From Scenedesmus sp. ARA3 (Eukaryota > Chlorophyta > Chlorophyceae > Sphaeropleales > Scenedesmaceae), in NCBI GenBank assembly GCA_004335835.1, contig RWJK01001857.1, positions 1 to 64,000 on the forward strand: 64,000 bases of DNA, in the 5' to 3' direction. Positions 35,856 through 49,769 of the stretch are shown here, piece after piece. The notes under the pieces are model-generated. The model worked only from the letters and a program-made list of their open reading frames with translations, was not told the origin of the DNA and did no database searches. Made by a program: the position numbers and the translations under genes. Position 1 is the stretch's first letter. Every line of letters starts with the position of its first letter.

Positions 35856-38067
35856 GGCTGCCTGATTGCTGCCTTATAACGCCAATGCAGCACCGTCCTG
35901 TGTTTGGTGCGTCCGTCGCAGATGTCGCACTCTATCGCGCAGAATCCGCGGCATCGACGCATATGATCATTGAATTTGCTGTCATGTACACGTTGCTAGC
36001 TGAGCGACATCAATCCTTGACACCGACAAGCAGCTACTGCCAACCAGGTGACTGGTCAGTGACATGGCGTGGCATATCTTCCCACGTCGTCCGATTCTTT
36101 CATGTATAACCGCGTTAGTATAATCGTTTTGCACTAGCACATACCACCTCACAGACAACAGGCAGTCACCATGGCAGGGGAGGTGCAAAAAGTGTTCAAT
36201 GTTACTTGGATCTGTTGACCAGTGGCAAATTTCATCTGAATCCAATGCACTACACCATCTCATGCCAGGCTGCTGGCCACTTCAATGCACCAAAAAACCA
36301 GTTTCAGTAAACCTGCCAAGGGCTGCCATCCGCAGACCCCTGCAAGCTCCTGCACTCAAGTATAACATGTTCCCAGCCAGCCAAAACTAACACAAGGCCA
36401 CCGCAAACATCTCCTCACATTGCGTTGCTGCCTCTGCTGCGGCCATGCAGGATCCCAAAAAGCCATTTGTATGCCAGGCCATGTGCAGGCCTGGAGCTTT
36501 TTGGCCCCGCACGGCGTGTATTGCAATGGCTGCTGCAGCGGCATGCCCAGCTGACACCCCAGACAGGGCCAGTATGCAGATATATGCTGCAGCATCCGCC
36601 CACAGCAGCCATGCACACAGAGCATGCAACAGCTGTCCCCTCCTGACCGACTGAGCACGCCCATGCGTTGTGCGTTCAAAGCCGTTCGCCACCCGACACC
36701 GACACCAAGCAAGCAACATGCACACCTGCAAAAGCAGTGCACCGGTTTCAGCTGGCAAGGCCAGCACACCAGACACTGCTATGTACACTACATCTGCCTG
36801 GCCAATGTAAATGCGCCACATATGTACAGCAGCCAAACTCAACTCAACTGGAGATTGAGCTGAGTTGAGAGCCGCAGGCCGCACTAAAAAGGCACAGGCA
36901 CACCCAGCCATGTACACCGTGACCCAGTGCAGCAAGCAGCAGCAGCGCACTGCACAGCTGCTGCTGGTGACACCGTCCAGTAGCATACACGCACTAAATT
37001 GCCGCATTGTTGATCCGGTCCAGGGGCCATAGAGCGTGCAGCATTGCAGCTCTGTAATGGTTTTTATATGACACCCACCCCACCCCACCTACACCCTAGC
37101 CCCCCAAGCAGCACTACTGCATCACCTGTGTGCCCGACCTACATGGCATAGTATACTGACGTGCCATGCATGTGCATGCGGTGCATTATCAGTGCAGTAA
37201 GCCAGGCATTCACCGGAACTGCAGAACAGGGCACACACGTATGCAGGTGGCTTGCACTGCATCCAGATGCAGTGAGATATGCAGCCATGCGACATGACAG
37301 GCTGGCACGTTGCCTTTGCTTGCACCACACAGGTAGTGCTGCTGCACCTTCCGGGAAGAAGGTGCACAAGCCGCACAGCCGCAGGCATGCGACAACAGAC
37401 TAACAGCATATATAGAAGTTCATGCGGCTCCTCAGAGAGCTGCGGCTGCTGTCCCGGCACAGCAGTGCACACATCCAGAACCCCACAGCCCCGCCTGCTC
37501 CCCAACCCTGGCACCAACAGAGTCCCCTGCACTGCGCCATTGCTGCACTAGGGCCAGCAATGTCCAGTGCTGTTCATGGTGCGCATCCCCAACCCCCACC
37601 CGTGAAACAGCAGATGATCCTGAGCGCTGCTCTCGGCACAGAAGCACAAATGGGCCCAAACACCAGTGGCCCAGCAGACAAGTGCTGCTGAATCACTCCG
37701 CATTGCATACAGCCGCCTTGCTCCATCGCAGAAACTCGCCACACAACACAAAGACGCCACTTCCGGCTTTTGGCACATCATCCAAGCCAATCAGCCGCAT
37801 TGCTTTGGGGCAACAGCCTGAACACACGCCTGCGGCACACTGCACAAGACTGCACACATAATGTCACAGCCGTTGCTGCCAAGCTGCGTTTAAACCGACC
37901 TGGCAGCAGCTTCAGCTTGCGGCACTCCATTAGAACCAGCCAGGCAGTCGCCAAGCTGCCGCCAGCTGCGCCAATTCTCAGATCAAGCAAACCGCAAGGC
38001 AAGCTGCTGTTGCTGCTGCTGTTGCTGCTGCTTCTGCTGCTGCTGCTGCCGCTGCTGCTGCTGCTGC
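35856..38067. other. 2.2 kb intergenic, no recognisable gene
   Basis: This lies between the start of the CobB-BtuF gene and the stop of mannanase 1, so it should hold the CobB-BtuF promoter. No B12-riboswitch-like or other conserved element was recognised by eye. Short frames occur on both strands but none has family similarity. Confidence 0.45.
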
Positions 38068-41000
38068 TTACGCAGACCTGCGCAGCTTCTTGGCGGACGG
38101 CGTGGTGCAGCCCTCAGGGAAGGCACCAGTGCCGGGCTTGCAGCAGGCCGCCTTGGTGGGGAACACCAGCGCCTTGCCAGCCTTCAGGTCATCAGCCAGC
38201 TTGCTGCCAATGTCATCGGCCTTAGCGGGCGCCTTGGCAAAGTAGGCGGTGGCTGCTGCCGGCACGTTGGCGCAGTTGCGCTCGCCGGAGGCCTGGTCCA
38301 GCGTGCCGAACCACGCGCCCAGGTTGCACTCAGGCCTAGGGGGCACGCTGTTCATCTTACGCTTCATGAACTCGGAGTGGTCCTGGATGACAGCCATGGT
38401 GGAGTCGGAGTCGTCCACGCCGTACGGCCCGCGCGCATCCTGGCCGTCAAACACGGGGATAGCCAGCTTCCAGAACAGCGAGCCGGCGATCGGCTGCTTG
38501 CCGTCGATGGCCTTCTCAACGGATGCATAGGTGGACTGGTAGATGGGGTCGCGCAGCTGCTGGATCATCCACTCGGTCTGCTGGTCGGCGTTGAGCTTCT
38601 TGCCGAACTCCTCAAACATGATGGGCTTGGAGCCGGAGGAGAGGTTGGCGCCGGCAGTCATGTGCGACTGCACCCACTTGTCCAGGAAGGCGGGGATCTT
38701 GTCCTGCAGGGGCAGAAAGAAAAGGAGTTGGCGGCAGCGTGTAAGCTTCGATCCAAAGGTTCTGGACAGTTGCGGAAGGTTGTGTGGCTGGCGCATAAGT
38801 TCCTGCAAGCTGTGCACAACGACACAGACCACGGCATGCACTGCTGACCTGTCACACTGCCTGCATCTGCGGACCCCAAGGCTGCCCTGCTAGCTTTGCT
38901 GCCGACATGCAGCACCGAGCATCTGCGCGCACCTGGGGGAGCATCCAGTTGTCAGGCCACGCGTGCACGGTCGCAAAGTCGATGTTGGGCAGGTTGGTGT
39001 TCATCACAAAGTCCTGGCCCAGCTCGCGCGCCCACGCCTGCGGATTGTACTGCATCAGCTGCGGCGTGCTGTCGCCGTAGAAGCCCTCCGAGCCAATGGT
39101 GATGAGGTGGTTGGGGTCCAGGCTGCGCACGTGCGTGGACATCTCAGCCAGCCAGTTCTGGAAGCGCTTGTTGCAGTCCTTGTTGGACGCCAGCCACGAC
39201 TCGCAGCGAGGCTCGTTGATGAGGTTCCACGCGATGATGGTGGGGTCGTCGCGGTACACGCGCCTGCAGGAAACACGAAGACAGATGAAGGCCTGAGGTC
39301 AAACCAAAGCAGCATGCACAGGGTTCTCAAGATGCTGCTGCTGTACAAAAGGACAATGTGCTGCAACTGCCAGCAACCGGCTACAAGTGCTCCCCTACAA
39401 GGCATGCCAGCAGCCCTGCCTGCAGGACTGCTGCTCTGCCAAGCTCTGCTCACCCGTTGATGCTGTTGTTCCTGTTGACGAGGAATGCCACGTGGTTCTT
39501 GTAGAACTTCTTCGCGTCGGGGTCCGAGAAGAACAGCGCGTGGCGCTCCGTCTCGTAGCGCTTCAGCTCCTCGCCAGCGGGGCCGGTGCCGTAGATGGCA
39601 GCGGTGGGGTCGCCCACCAGGTCCTTGAAGGGAGAGGCCAGCGTGCGGTTGGGGGCAGTGGAGGACCTGTAGAAGTGAAACAAACAGCACACGATGGTGA
39701 TGCAGGGGAGTGATGCAGGATGATGAGCAGACGGCGTAGCTGGCCTGCGCTAGGGCAGCCATGTCTGTGCACGCGGGGGTTGAACATAGGACCTTTGCAG
39801 GAACCCTCCAGCTGCTGTAAGAGCATCACTGCTGCCATCAGTTGCTCGCCCTGCACCGCCTGCCTCACGTACCGCTAGCAGCAACACCCAGCAGCCGCAC
39901 CGCCACTCACCAGTCCACGTACTGGTCCACGCCGTTGTAGTACTTCCAGTTGTCGATGAACGACAGGATCACCTGCAGGCCGTACTTGCGTGCCGTCTCC
40001 AGCACAAAGTCCAGCGACTTGAGGCCACGCTCGTCGTACTTGCCGGGAGCCACCTGCAGGACACACCATTGCAGGAAACAACAAGCGCAGCAGGGAAGGG
40101 GTCAGGGCTATGTTGCAGCTGCTTGCGAGGCTGCTGCAGCATGTCAGTGATGCACAAGAATGAAGCGGTTGCGTATGTTGCATATGTTGCTGCTGTTAGA
40201 TATGTTGCGCTGTGCTGGTGCTGCTGCAGCTGGCTCAGCAACCACTGCGAAGCAGTATGCTTGCACGCATAGGCGTTTACAGGCAGAAACACGCCGGACC
40301 AGACTTAAAGGTGTGGCAACATGTGAGCTGCTGCGCTGCTGCCTCTCCTGCAAGCGCACCTGGAAGGGGTACAGTGCTGTGGTGGTGTGTGCCCACATGC
40401 GGACTGTGTTGATGCCGCGTGCTGCAGCCGACCGCAGAGTGTCGTCAACAATCTGTGCTCCAGACCGGTCACCTGCACAATAAAATGTTGACAACGTCAG
40501 GAGCAAGCACCAAAAACACATCAGGGATCCTTAACAGCAACCCAAACCATTGTCCCAACAACTGCCTGCGGCAACAGCTGGGGTCGTACCAACAACTGGA
40601 AGCCACAGATGCAACTGACGTAACAGGCTGCTGGCAGCTGCATAATGTGTGTTTCTAAATCAAAGGCTTGTATAGTTCGCTGGCGAGCAACAATGGCAGT
40701 CCGGTGCACCCATTGCTGCTTGGCGCTCGTGTATCAGCTGCTTGCCGCGGCAGCCACGCGGTTGTTGCTACTGCTGCACTCCTCAACCACTGCAGCAAAG
40801 GCTCCTAGCATGCTGCTGTTGCTTGCAGGAATCCCACCAGACATGCAGCAAATCACCATCAAAGACAGTGAAACAGAAACTGCACAAGAATGCTGCTGCA
40901 GCTAGTCCATGCACTGTTTGGCGCTGCACAGCGTTGTACGCACCGACTGTCTCTGCACGACGGGATACCATTGCTGCTTCTACCAGCTCATATGCGTTGA

Positions 41001-41630
41001 AGCCAGCCGTGTAGTAAGGCCTGCAGAAGCGCTCAAACTGTGGGAGCAGGGAGACAGACGACAGTGCAGAGCAGGTCAGAAAAGCAGCAGCCTGAGCTAA
41101 GCTGAGGGGCAACTGTTTGGCAGTGACCATCAGCGACTGCTGCGATGAATGCGTGAGCGCCGTAGAATGTCTTGTCACAAAAGGCATCAACCATATATGA
41201 TTTATGCGTGCGAGCAAACCCAGTGCAAGAATGGACTGGCAAGGAGCGCGGGCTGCGCAACGATTCAGGGACACTGAAGCACCCAAGCAGCCCTCTGAAG
41301 CGCCTGAAAGCTCACCGATTTGTCCGTGACTTTCAAGAATGACTCTTTCTGCTCCTCCTTGGTCACCTCCTCATCGGCAATGGGGACAAAGTCCTTTGAC
41401 AGCTCCGGTCCAGTGATAGCTGCCTCCAGCGTCTCGTACTTCTTCCCGCTTTTGCCAGTCACTTTCATGACGACGATAGGCACAGCGATTGGGATGGCTA
41501 GCAGCAAACCAATGGCCAGCACAGCAAAGAAGCGTGGTATGTGCGGACTGGGTGGCTTCTGCTGCTTCTGCGGAGCCTTAAGTGCTGCTTTCTGTGGCCC
41601 TCCTTCCATGTCTGCTGCAGGGGCGCTCAT
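38068..41630 (-). CDS. Membrane-anchored GH5 endo-1,4-beta-mannanase (copy 1)
   Basis: Seven exons close in phase to 614 residues: 41630-41316, 41037-40944, 40472-40360, 40053-39911, 39666-39454, 39263-38933 and 38703-38068. A cytosolic Pro/Lys-rich start precedes one membrane segment (FFAVLAIGLLLAIPIAVPIV), giving a type II signal-anchor layout with the enzyme in the lumen or outside. The GH5_7 mannanase motifs are in order: YYTAGFNAYELVEAA, INTVRMWAHT, VILSFIDNWKYYNGVDQYVD, KKFYKNHVAFLVNRNNSING, DDPTIIAWNLINEPRCESW (acid/base Glu310), HLITIGSEGFYG, FATVHAWPDNWM and PIMFEEFG (nucleophile Glu435). A C-terminal Cys-bearing extension (ECNLGAWFG, AACCKPGTGAFPEGC) is shared with copy 2. The family hydrolyses mannan backbones; cell-wall remodelling is the likely role, since mannose-rich walls are common in such algae. 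Both catalytic residues are present. Confidence 0.92.
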
Positions 41631-44330
41631 TGTGCGAGGCCAAGACTATGCAAGTCTTGCTGCTCAACGCCCGGTGTGGCGCCTGGCAAGTGCGCCAACG
41701 ACACCGGCGCTTTAAACTTCAACTATGTAAATATGTTTGAAGTTTTGTTCAGCCTAGAACCAGCAGACGTAGCAAACACCGGCAAGTGCAGGGCGTCGTG
41801 CGGGCAACTGCAGGTGAGAGGCACCTTAGGTGTTTCAGCTGTGTGATAAAAGAAAGTATAACGTGTTGAGTCCAACTCAGCGAGCGTGGAGTGAAGGAGA
41901 AGGCCTCCTGAGCACCTTATGCGCAAAACCTGTTAACAGCTCAGACTGCGTGTCACTTCTCAGGCTAGCTGCGCTTGTTGGACGATTGGTATCTATGAAA
42001 GAATTTCAATTATCATTGTTGTTTGTTTCGTGCTCCCGTGGCCCCGATGCAATCCAGCTGGCGCACCAACTGTTCAGGGCAAGGCTGCACCTGCGCACTG
42101 ATGTTGAGTGAGCTGTTAAAGTGGACGTCAGTCGTTTATTCTTCTTACATTCAAAAGGTTCGATCCTGAGCATGTTCAACGACAGCAGGTACCTACCCGA
42201 CGCTGGCAACCGTGGCCTGGGACTAGCACCTGCCAGCACCCACCAGACCCAACTGTATTTTCCGGTGGACAGTCTCGCGCAGCACTGTATGTCGTACTTT
42301 GTCAGGTAGTCCACACATATATAAATCAGTGGCAAGGCATTGGAAGTGTACAGCATTGTTAATCCAAGGACAATTGCGCATGGCAGCTGGCATGCAAAGC
42401 AGTGCTGCGAATCGCCAGCTGTGGGTTGAGAGGAACCTAAGGCCAGAGGATGAATTTCAGAACTATTGTTACAAATCTCGCAACCCAGCCAACAACATGC
42501 TGTGACGCTGTTTGCAAAGAAGCGGTGCTGTCAGGACTGAGCTGTATAGCACTGGCTGTCAGCACATTTGCGGACTCCTGCAAGCCCAGCCCAGGGTTTG
42601 AGTGCAAGACAGCGGACACAACATAAGCAAGACACTGGGAGACTCCCTACACTATCAAATGCATGCTACAGGCTTCCGCAGTGCAGGCAGATGCCAGTGT
42701 TTGCTGAACTCCACATGCTCAGGCCCGGACAGAGAGCTTCAAAGAAACTTTCCTGACGCTGGCTGATGTGATGGCTCGCTTTTCCATGCTTTGACGCTTT
42801 GTTGTACTGCCAGCTGACAGCTCTGAATGCGACATCACTCGAGAGTGCCCTGTTGTGTCAAGCATATGCACCATGATATGCACTGCACAATAGGCAGCAT
42901 ACCGTTTGCAGTGCTGCACCGGGCCAAGAACAGCACATCGTGAGACCATGCTTCACATTGATTGCGTATTCCGCCGGTGTGGGAGTACCTGCAGCCATTT
43001 AGACCCAACTACTACTCTATCCAAGAGATGCATCCTGCCCTGTCGCTGCTATTCTGGCAAGGCAGCTGTGTTATATATAAAGGTCGCAGCGTAATACTGC
43101 GGTGCCGTTGCATGCCGGCATGCACAGACATCTGTGCAAAAGGATGTGCAGGTTACAGTTGAATCCGCGTCGTCATTGCCAAGATGTGGGTTTGTTACCG
43201 TAACGTGATGGCATCACAACCAGCAAGCAGCCGCTGCTGCCAACATGCCGCTGCTGCCGCCATAGCAACGTGCGCTGTGCAGGCACCAACTATACACCGT
43301 AGCACAGAGCTGCTACAGCACTGCCGGCACCTTGCCAGCCAACTGCACTGAATGCTGTCACGGCTCCGACAGCTCGATGCACGCTGCTGCCTGGCAACAG
43401 CAATCGACCAGTTTTACTGTATATGCGGCAGCATCATGTGGCACCATGCGTGGCGTGCAAATGATTTAGTTCTGTTGGCAACTGTTATACTTGCAACTGT
43501 TCAGTGACAATGCAGCAGCACAGGCTGCTGGCCATTGCAACTGCAGCACATGGAAGCTGCTGCTGCACCGCAGCGCCCAGCACATATGGTGCCCAGCCCT
43601 CTGTGCATGCCACAAGACGCTTCATGATCAGAGCACTTGCGTACCAGCAAACACTTCAATACCAAAGCATATGTGTACCACGGAATGCTTCCAAACCACA
43701 GCGTCTGTGCACCGCATCTCATGTACAAGCCTTGCCACTGGGTGAAGGCACAACCAACAACACAAGGCTATGGCATAAACCAGTAACAGCGGTCTGTACA
43801 TGTCATCAACACTGCCATCGTCCACCACGAGCAGACATACCATATGCAGCGAGTAGTGTAGGCTGCAGCAGCCATGTGCACAACATGGCGTGCCACTATT
43901 ACACACAGCTGCTGCTGCGGCAGCAGCACATGCCACTGCAGCTCTTAACAGATGGCACAACATGTGTTTGCCAGGCGTTTATGTTATGTGTCGTGACACA
44001 GAAGCTGAGCTTCTGCCAGCGACACGCAGCCTGGCCTGTTGCCGTTGCTATCAGTTCACAAGCTCATGTGCCTTTCCAGACAATGAGCTTGACTGCACAA
44101 GATTGAAAACCAGCAACTAGGGCTCTGCAGCGACACCAAAACATGCACACCTGCTGCCTCAAACACTCCCCTGCGCTGCCGCGCAGTCAGTATGGAGTGT
44201 TGCCAGTGCCCACCAAAACATGTGACACACAAAGCCCTAGGCATGCCACTAAGCACTGCTGCTGAAACCCTGAAACCTCATCACCATGCACACAGCCCTG
44301 AAACTGAAAGCTGACCCTGTAACAACTCCA

Positions 44331-45392
44331 CCTGTGCACAATATGAATGGGTCGAGGCTCATGTCAAAGATCACATCCAACTGCTGCAGTGCGGCTAATC
44401 TCTGTGCATGCCGAGCCAAACATTCCGCCTGACAATGCATATACAGCCACCGCTGCGCCTGTAACACAATAGCAGGACACTTGGACGCCTGCAATGCCGA
44501 ACCCCACGCAACCCAAATGTGCACGCCAATCCAACTGCAACTGTACCCGACGTCACAGGGTATGCCGACAGTCGATGCACTATGACTGACAAGCAGGTAG
44601 CGCAACACCTACTAGCGCCACAAGAGACAATGCAGCCAGCATGCACCCTAACAGCCCTACACCCTGCATGCTCAACGTGCTACACCAGCCGCATGCAACA
44701 GACCACACTCACCTCCGTCACCGTCTGCTGCCACGATGCACATGGAAGTGCTGTTGCATCTGCCAAGTGCTGCCATATGTGGTTCTGACACTGGCGAAAT
44801 GCTTTGCTGCAGCAGATCTCAAACAAAACTCACACCGCAGTGCCCCCAAGCAACGCCTGTCACGTAGCCACCACGCCCCAGCTGTACTACACCTGTTCAA
44901 GGGTCATTCATTGTTTGATGCAGCCCTTCCCACCGACTATCAGCATCTGCAACACGCTGCTGCAGCTGTCACTGCCGGGCACTGACATGCCACATCACTG
45001 AAGCACAGCCCAACTGGCATGATGCAACACTTTTAAGCATCAGCAGCAGCAGCAGCAATGCTTGAAGGCTTCAGCACTGCTGCTGCTGCTGCTGCTGAGT
45101 CAGCTGCTGGGTGCCTAGGCAGTCCAGCGCCTGGGGCAGGCTACCTGCATAATGGCAACGCATTCCCTCCATGGGTCGCACTGCCCGCCGGCTGTTGCGC
45201 CTGTCCGTTGACTGCTGCTGCTGCTGCGGCTGGCAGCTGCTGCAGCTGCCAACCGGCCGGCTGCTGCGCCTGTTGACGGCTGCTGCTGCTGTGGAGGCTG
45301 GCAGCTGCGGCCGCCTGCCTGCTGCTGCTGCTGCTGCTGCGGAGGCTCACGTGGCGCTCACATGGTGCACCCCACTGCAGTTTCTCTGCCAC
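44331..45392 (-). CDS. Possible unrecognised gene, isolated exons only
   Basis: Three splice-bounded open segments lie on the - strand. The first is 45392-45142, from ATG (MAEKLQWGAPCERHVSLRS, then Gln/Ser/Ala-rich) to a TGCAG|GTAGCC donor. The second is about 44790-44711 (CQNHIWQHLADATALPCASW, ending VTE|GTGAGT). The third is about 44491-44331 (ASKCPAIVLQAQRWLYMHCQ, ending FILCT before GTGGAG). The last two join in phase. I found no clean middle exon to connect the first, and no family is recognised. It may be a small real gene or chance. Confidence 0.2.
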
Positions 45393-45487
45393 CCGTCACT
45401 GCCACGCCACTACACCCCAGCCTCGCCAAAACCACCTGTCCCTCACCCACCGCTGCAACACACGTCATAACAATGTAACATGTTATA

Positions 45488-45492
45488 TTACA
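45488..45492 (-). promoter_or_regulatory. Putative polyadenylation signal TGTAA (mannanase 2)
   Basis: TTACA on the + strand lies 21 bases past the mannanase 2 stop codon. Confidence 0.6.
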
Positions 45493-45512
45493 GTCATGTA
45501 ACACCAAGCAAC

Positions 45513-48500
45513 CTACACGTTGCAGCCCTGCGGGTACGCGCCCAGGCCTCCCGCCCTGCAGCAGTCCAGCCGTGTAGGGTACACCTGCACCTTTCCACTG
45601 TACAGCGCCTTTGCATATGCCATGCTCACTTCACTCAACTCAAGCTCTTCTGCTGTTGCAGTGGGGGTGCCGTCAGGGCCATACAGGTTGTAGTATGCCA
45701 GAGAGACCTCGGGTGCATTCACACAGCCGCGCTTTGCTGCGCTTGGTGCTGCAGATGCGAACCAGGCGCCGAGCTTCTTATCGGGTGAGGCCGGCAGCAC
45801 GCATCCGGGGCGGGGTGGGATAGCATTGACTAGGCGGTGCATTACGTTGGCGTGTGTTTTGATGACGCCCATGGTGGAGTCGTCCAGGTCAACACCATAG
45901 GGGCCTGCAGCAGCAGCAGCAGCAGGCGAAGGGGAAAGATGGTAAAGTGTGAGCGTCCAGTGAAAGCACCCGCTGCAGGATCATGCCAACAAGCACAGGA
46001 GACGCCAGATGCAACTGCAACCACTGCCAGGCTTCAATATCAATATCAAATCTTACGAGATTCTGCAGTCACATGTTACTAACACAAATTGTAACAACAA
46101 AAGAACACAGCAAATCACCCTTGGGCACGCCCGGCACGGCCCACTTCCAATACAGCCTCCCCAGCAGCGGCGTGTCCTCCTCAACCGCCTTCTGCACCGC
46201 ATCTCATTTTCCCCTAAAACATGTCACGATCAAGCTGAATAACAACAACAATAACACACACTCACCCTTGGGAAGGCCTGGCACGGCCCATCCAGTAGAG
46301 GCTCCCCAGCAGCGATTTGTTCTCCTCAACCGCCTTCAGCATAGCATCTCATTTCTAGGCCCCAAATCATGTCACTAACACGCTATATGACAACAACAAT
46401 AACACATGCTCACCCTTGGGCAGGCCCGGCACGGCCCACTTCCAATACAGGCTCCCCAGCAGTGGCTTGTTCTCCTCAACCGCCTTCTGCACCGCATCGT
46501 ATGTCGCACCAAACTTGTCACTAACAAGCTGTATAACAACAACAATAACATACACTCACCCTTGGGCAGGCCCGGCACGGCCCACTTCCAGTACAGGCTT
46601 CCCAGCAGCGGCTTGTTCTCCTCAACCGCCTTCTGCACCGCATCGTATGTGGCACCAAAGACGGGGTCGCGCAGCTGCCTGATTGCTGCGGTGTCATCTG
46701 GGCTGTCCAGCTTTTTTCCAAACTCCTCGAACAGCAGTGGCATGCCGATGGACTCTGCTGCCTCAAGGTGGCTGGCAAGCCACTCGCGCAGGAAGCCGCC
46801 CTGCTGCTCGTTGGGGCTGCGAGGAAAATTGTGAAGTAACAGTGAGAATGTGTGTGGGCGTCAAAGCGCTGAGCAAGGTTGGTGCCACGGATGGCGTGGC
46901 AATGTCAGCCGCTGGGAGGGTCTGTCGAAATGCACACACAGGCATCAGTTGTACCACACACATGTTTGTAGGATGTCTGTTTGTGCTAGCGTCCAGTCAC
47001 GTGTATGTGCCCTTGCCACCCACACACATGTGCCTAGCATGCAGGTGTTTCCACATGTAGTCAAAGTCAATGCTAACTCACATCTCCCAGTTGTCGGGCC
47101 AGGCGTGTGCCACCGCAAAGTCCATGTGCCTGTTGTCGTCCACAAAGTTCTGGCCGGTCTGCGCTGCCCAGGGCTGAGGGTTCTTGCCCTGGTTGGCGTC
47201 ACCCTGGCCAAAGAAGCCCTCGGAACCTGCGGTTGATAAAGAACATATGTTTGGATATTAGCCGTTGACCTGAAACCTGCAGATCTAGATCAAGCATTGG
47301 AAAGAGGCTGACATATGTTAAGTCGATTCAAGGAGTGGTGCTGAGGTGGTCGACGTCCTGATTTGCCAATGGAGGAACACCTGTAGCACGACGCTGAGTC
47401 AAACTGTTGCTGGCCGTGCGCAGCTGCTGCTGCGGTTGCTGCTTGCTCTGTGTGCAGCTGCATGTGCTGCTGCTGCTGTTGCTGACCGTGCGCCCAACCT
47501 GCTGCTGCTGCTGCTGTCACTCACCGGATGACACCAGGTGGTGCTGCTGTTGCTGACCAAGTGCCCAACCTGCTGCTACTGCTGCTGCTGCTGCTGCTGC
47601 CAGCACTCACCGGATGACACCAGGTGGTTGGGGTCCTTGCTCCTCACATAGTCACCCATCTCCTGCAGGCACAAACAGTAGCAGCGGCAGCAGCAGCAGC
47701 AGCATGTGAGTGGATGCAGTGTTTGCATCACATAGTTACCCATCTCCTGCAAGCACAGCAGCAGCCAGTAGCACAGCTGCGTGTGAGTGGGTGCGATGTG
47801 ACGGTTGCCACTGACATGTGTGCACGCTGGCGTCACTAGAGCTGAAGACAATTGCTGCCGTGCAATCCGGATAACCTTGCTGCAGCTTGCCAGCAGGCAC
47901 TGCTAGCAATGAAGACCTTATTCTTTGCAAACCAAAGGGCTAGCAGTAAGCCCTCGGGATGATGTGACACCCCACCTTGAACCAGGATGACAGCGCGCCG
48001 GAGCACCATAAGTGGCTGGCATCAAATTTTATTTTTCACCATCCAGGCTGCGCACCGCAGAAACCTGACCGCTGTAAAGCAGCAGAAACCCACCTTGAAC
48101 CAGGATGACATTGCGCCGGGGCACCATGAGTTGGCAGGCATCCATGTCTCGCAGCGCGGCTCATTGATCAGGTTCCAGGCGAGGATGGTGGGGTCGTTCT
48201 TGTAGAGCAGGCCGTTGATGCTGTTCTTGCGGCCTGCGCAGAAATAACATGGGTGTTGTTATGTGTGGTGTTATGTTTCACTTTGTGGTTGATCAGGTTC
48301 CAGGCGAGGATGGTGGGGTCGTTCTTGTACAGCAGACCATTGATGCTGTTCTTGCGGCCTGCATGGACACAATATGTATGTTGTCATTTGTGGTGTTATA
48401 TGTTACTTGGTGGTTGTTGAGGCTTCCAGGCGAGGATGGTGGGGTCATGCTTGTACAGCAGACCATTGATGCTGTTCTTACGGCCTGCAGTGTGACGACC

Positions 48501-49191
48501 CACATCATCAATGTGTTCGATCTGAGTAGCTGTTGATGTGTTGCCTAAACAGGATAATACAGTGAACATAAATATCTCATCAGTATGGTGATTACCCACC
48601 CGTGATGGCGTCCACGTGGTCCTTGTACAGCGCCTTGCAGGCCTCCTCCTTGAAAAACAGCGCGTGGCGCAGTGTCTCGTACTCGTTCTGGGCCACAGAC
48701 CGCACCTGCAAGAAGACGGGAAAATCAAGGCAAAGAAACATAACAGCAGCATCAGCATCAGCACATGTATGTGAAGAATAGCGCGTGGCACGGCGTCTCG
48801 TACTCGTTCTGAGCAATCCAGCGCGCTTGGCGCAGCATAAGAGAGAAGATAGAGACAGCAGATGAGGAAGTGAGGCCATATGGCAAAGCTTCAGCAGATC
48901 ATATGCTGTCTCCTGCTGCTGCACAGCTGCGCCTCAACGTCCGCTGCACCGCGTGCGCCAGGCCGCACCACTTGTCCTGTGCTGCTGTACACAGCTGAGC
49001 TATGTGCTGCTGTCTGCTGCTGTGCGGGCGCCAGTTCGTGCACACCGTGGTGCCTGTGTGCAACAGACATCGCGTGCTGCTGTCTGCTGCTGCTGCACCG
49101 TTTGCTCCACTTGCTGCGCACCGTGGTGTCTGTGTCGCCTCCGTTCTTCTCCTCGAAGCGGGCCATGGTTCTGCCTGGGCCACACCTACAG

Positions 49192-49226
<35 letters not shown>

Positions 49227-49735
49227 TTGCGCCCGCACAGCAACCAGCTGGACTAGCACCATGATCAGAGCATATCTGCATTTGCAGAGGCGCAAATACA
49301 GGCGCTTGGGGCGTGCTGCTCAACTGACCACCTGCTAAAAACCTTCTTGTGGTACATGTCCCTCCTCAACACCCACACACACCTGCCTCAAACACCGCTG
49401 CAACCACCCAGTAGCCGCACCGCCACTCACCAGTCCACGTGGTCCACACCCGCTGCAGTATACAGTATCACAGCTGAGCCCAAACACTGAACGAAGGGCT
49501 GCTGTTGCCACTCACCAGTCCACGTACTGGTCCACACCGCTGCAGTATACAGTATAAGCCCTGTTGGAGAAGCTTCCCAGCCTTAGTAGGCCACACCAGC
49601 AGCCGCACCGCCACTCACCAGTCCACGTACTGGTCCACGCCGTTGTAGTACTTCCAGTTGTCGATGAACGACAGGATCAGCCGGATGCCGTGGCGGGACG
49701 CAGAGTCAACCACATAGTCCAGCGCCTGCAGTAGT

Positions 49736-49769
<34 letters not shown>

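Larger units (their letters stand above)
41631..45512. other. 3.9 kb between the two mannanases
   Basis: This includes the upstream side of mannanase 1. Apart from the weak exon candidates at 44.3-45.4 kb, no gene is recognised. A short CAG-rich stretch lies at 45040-45330. Confidence 0.4.

Noticed and set aside
36387..37088. 233-codon - strand frame in the 36-37 kb intergenic region
   Set aside because: Cys/Leu-rich mixed composition, no family similarity, no joinable neighbours.
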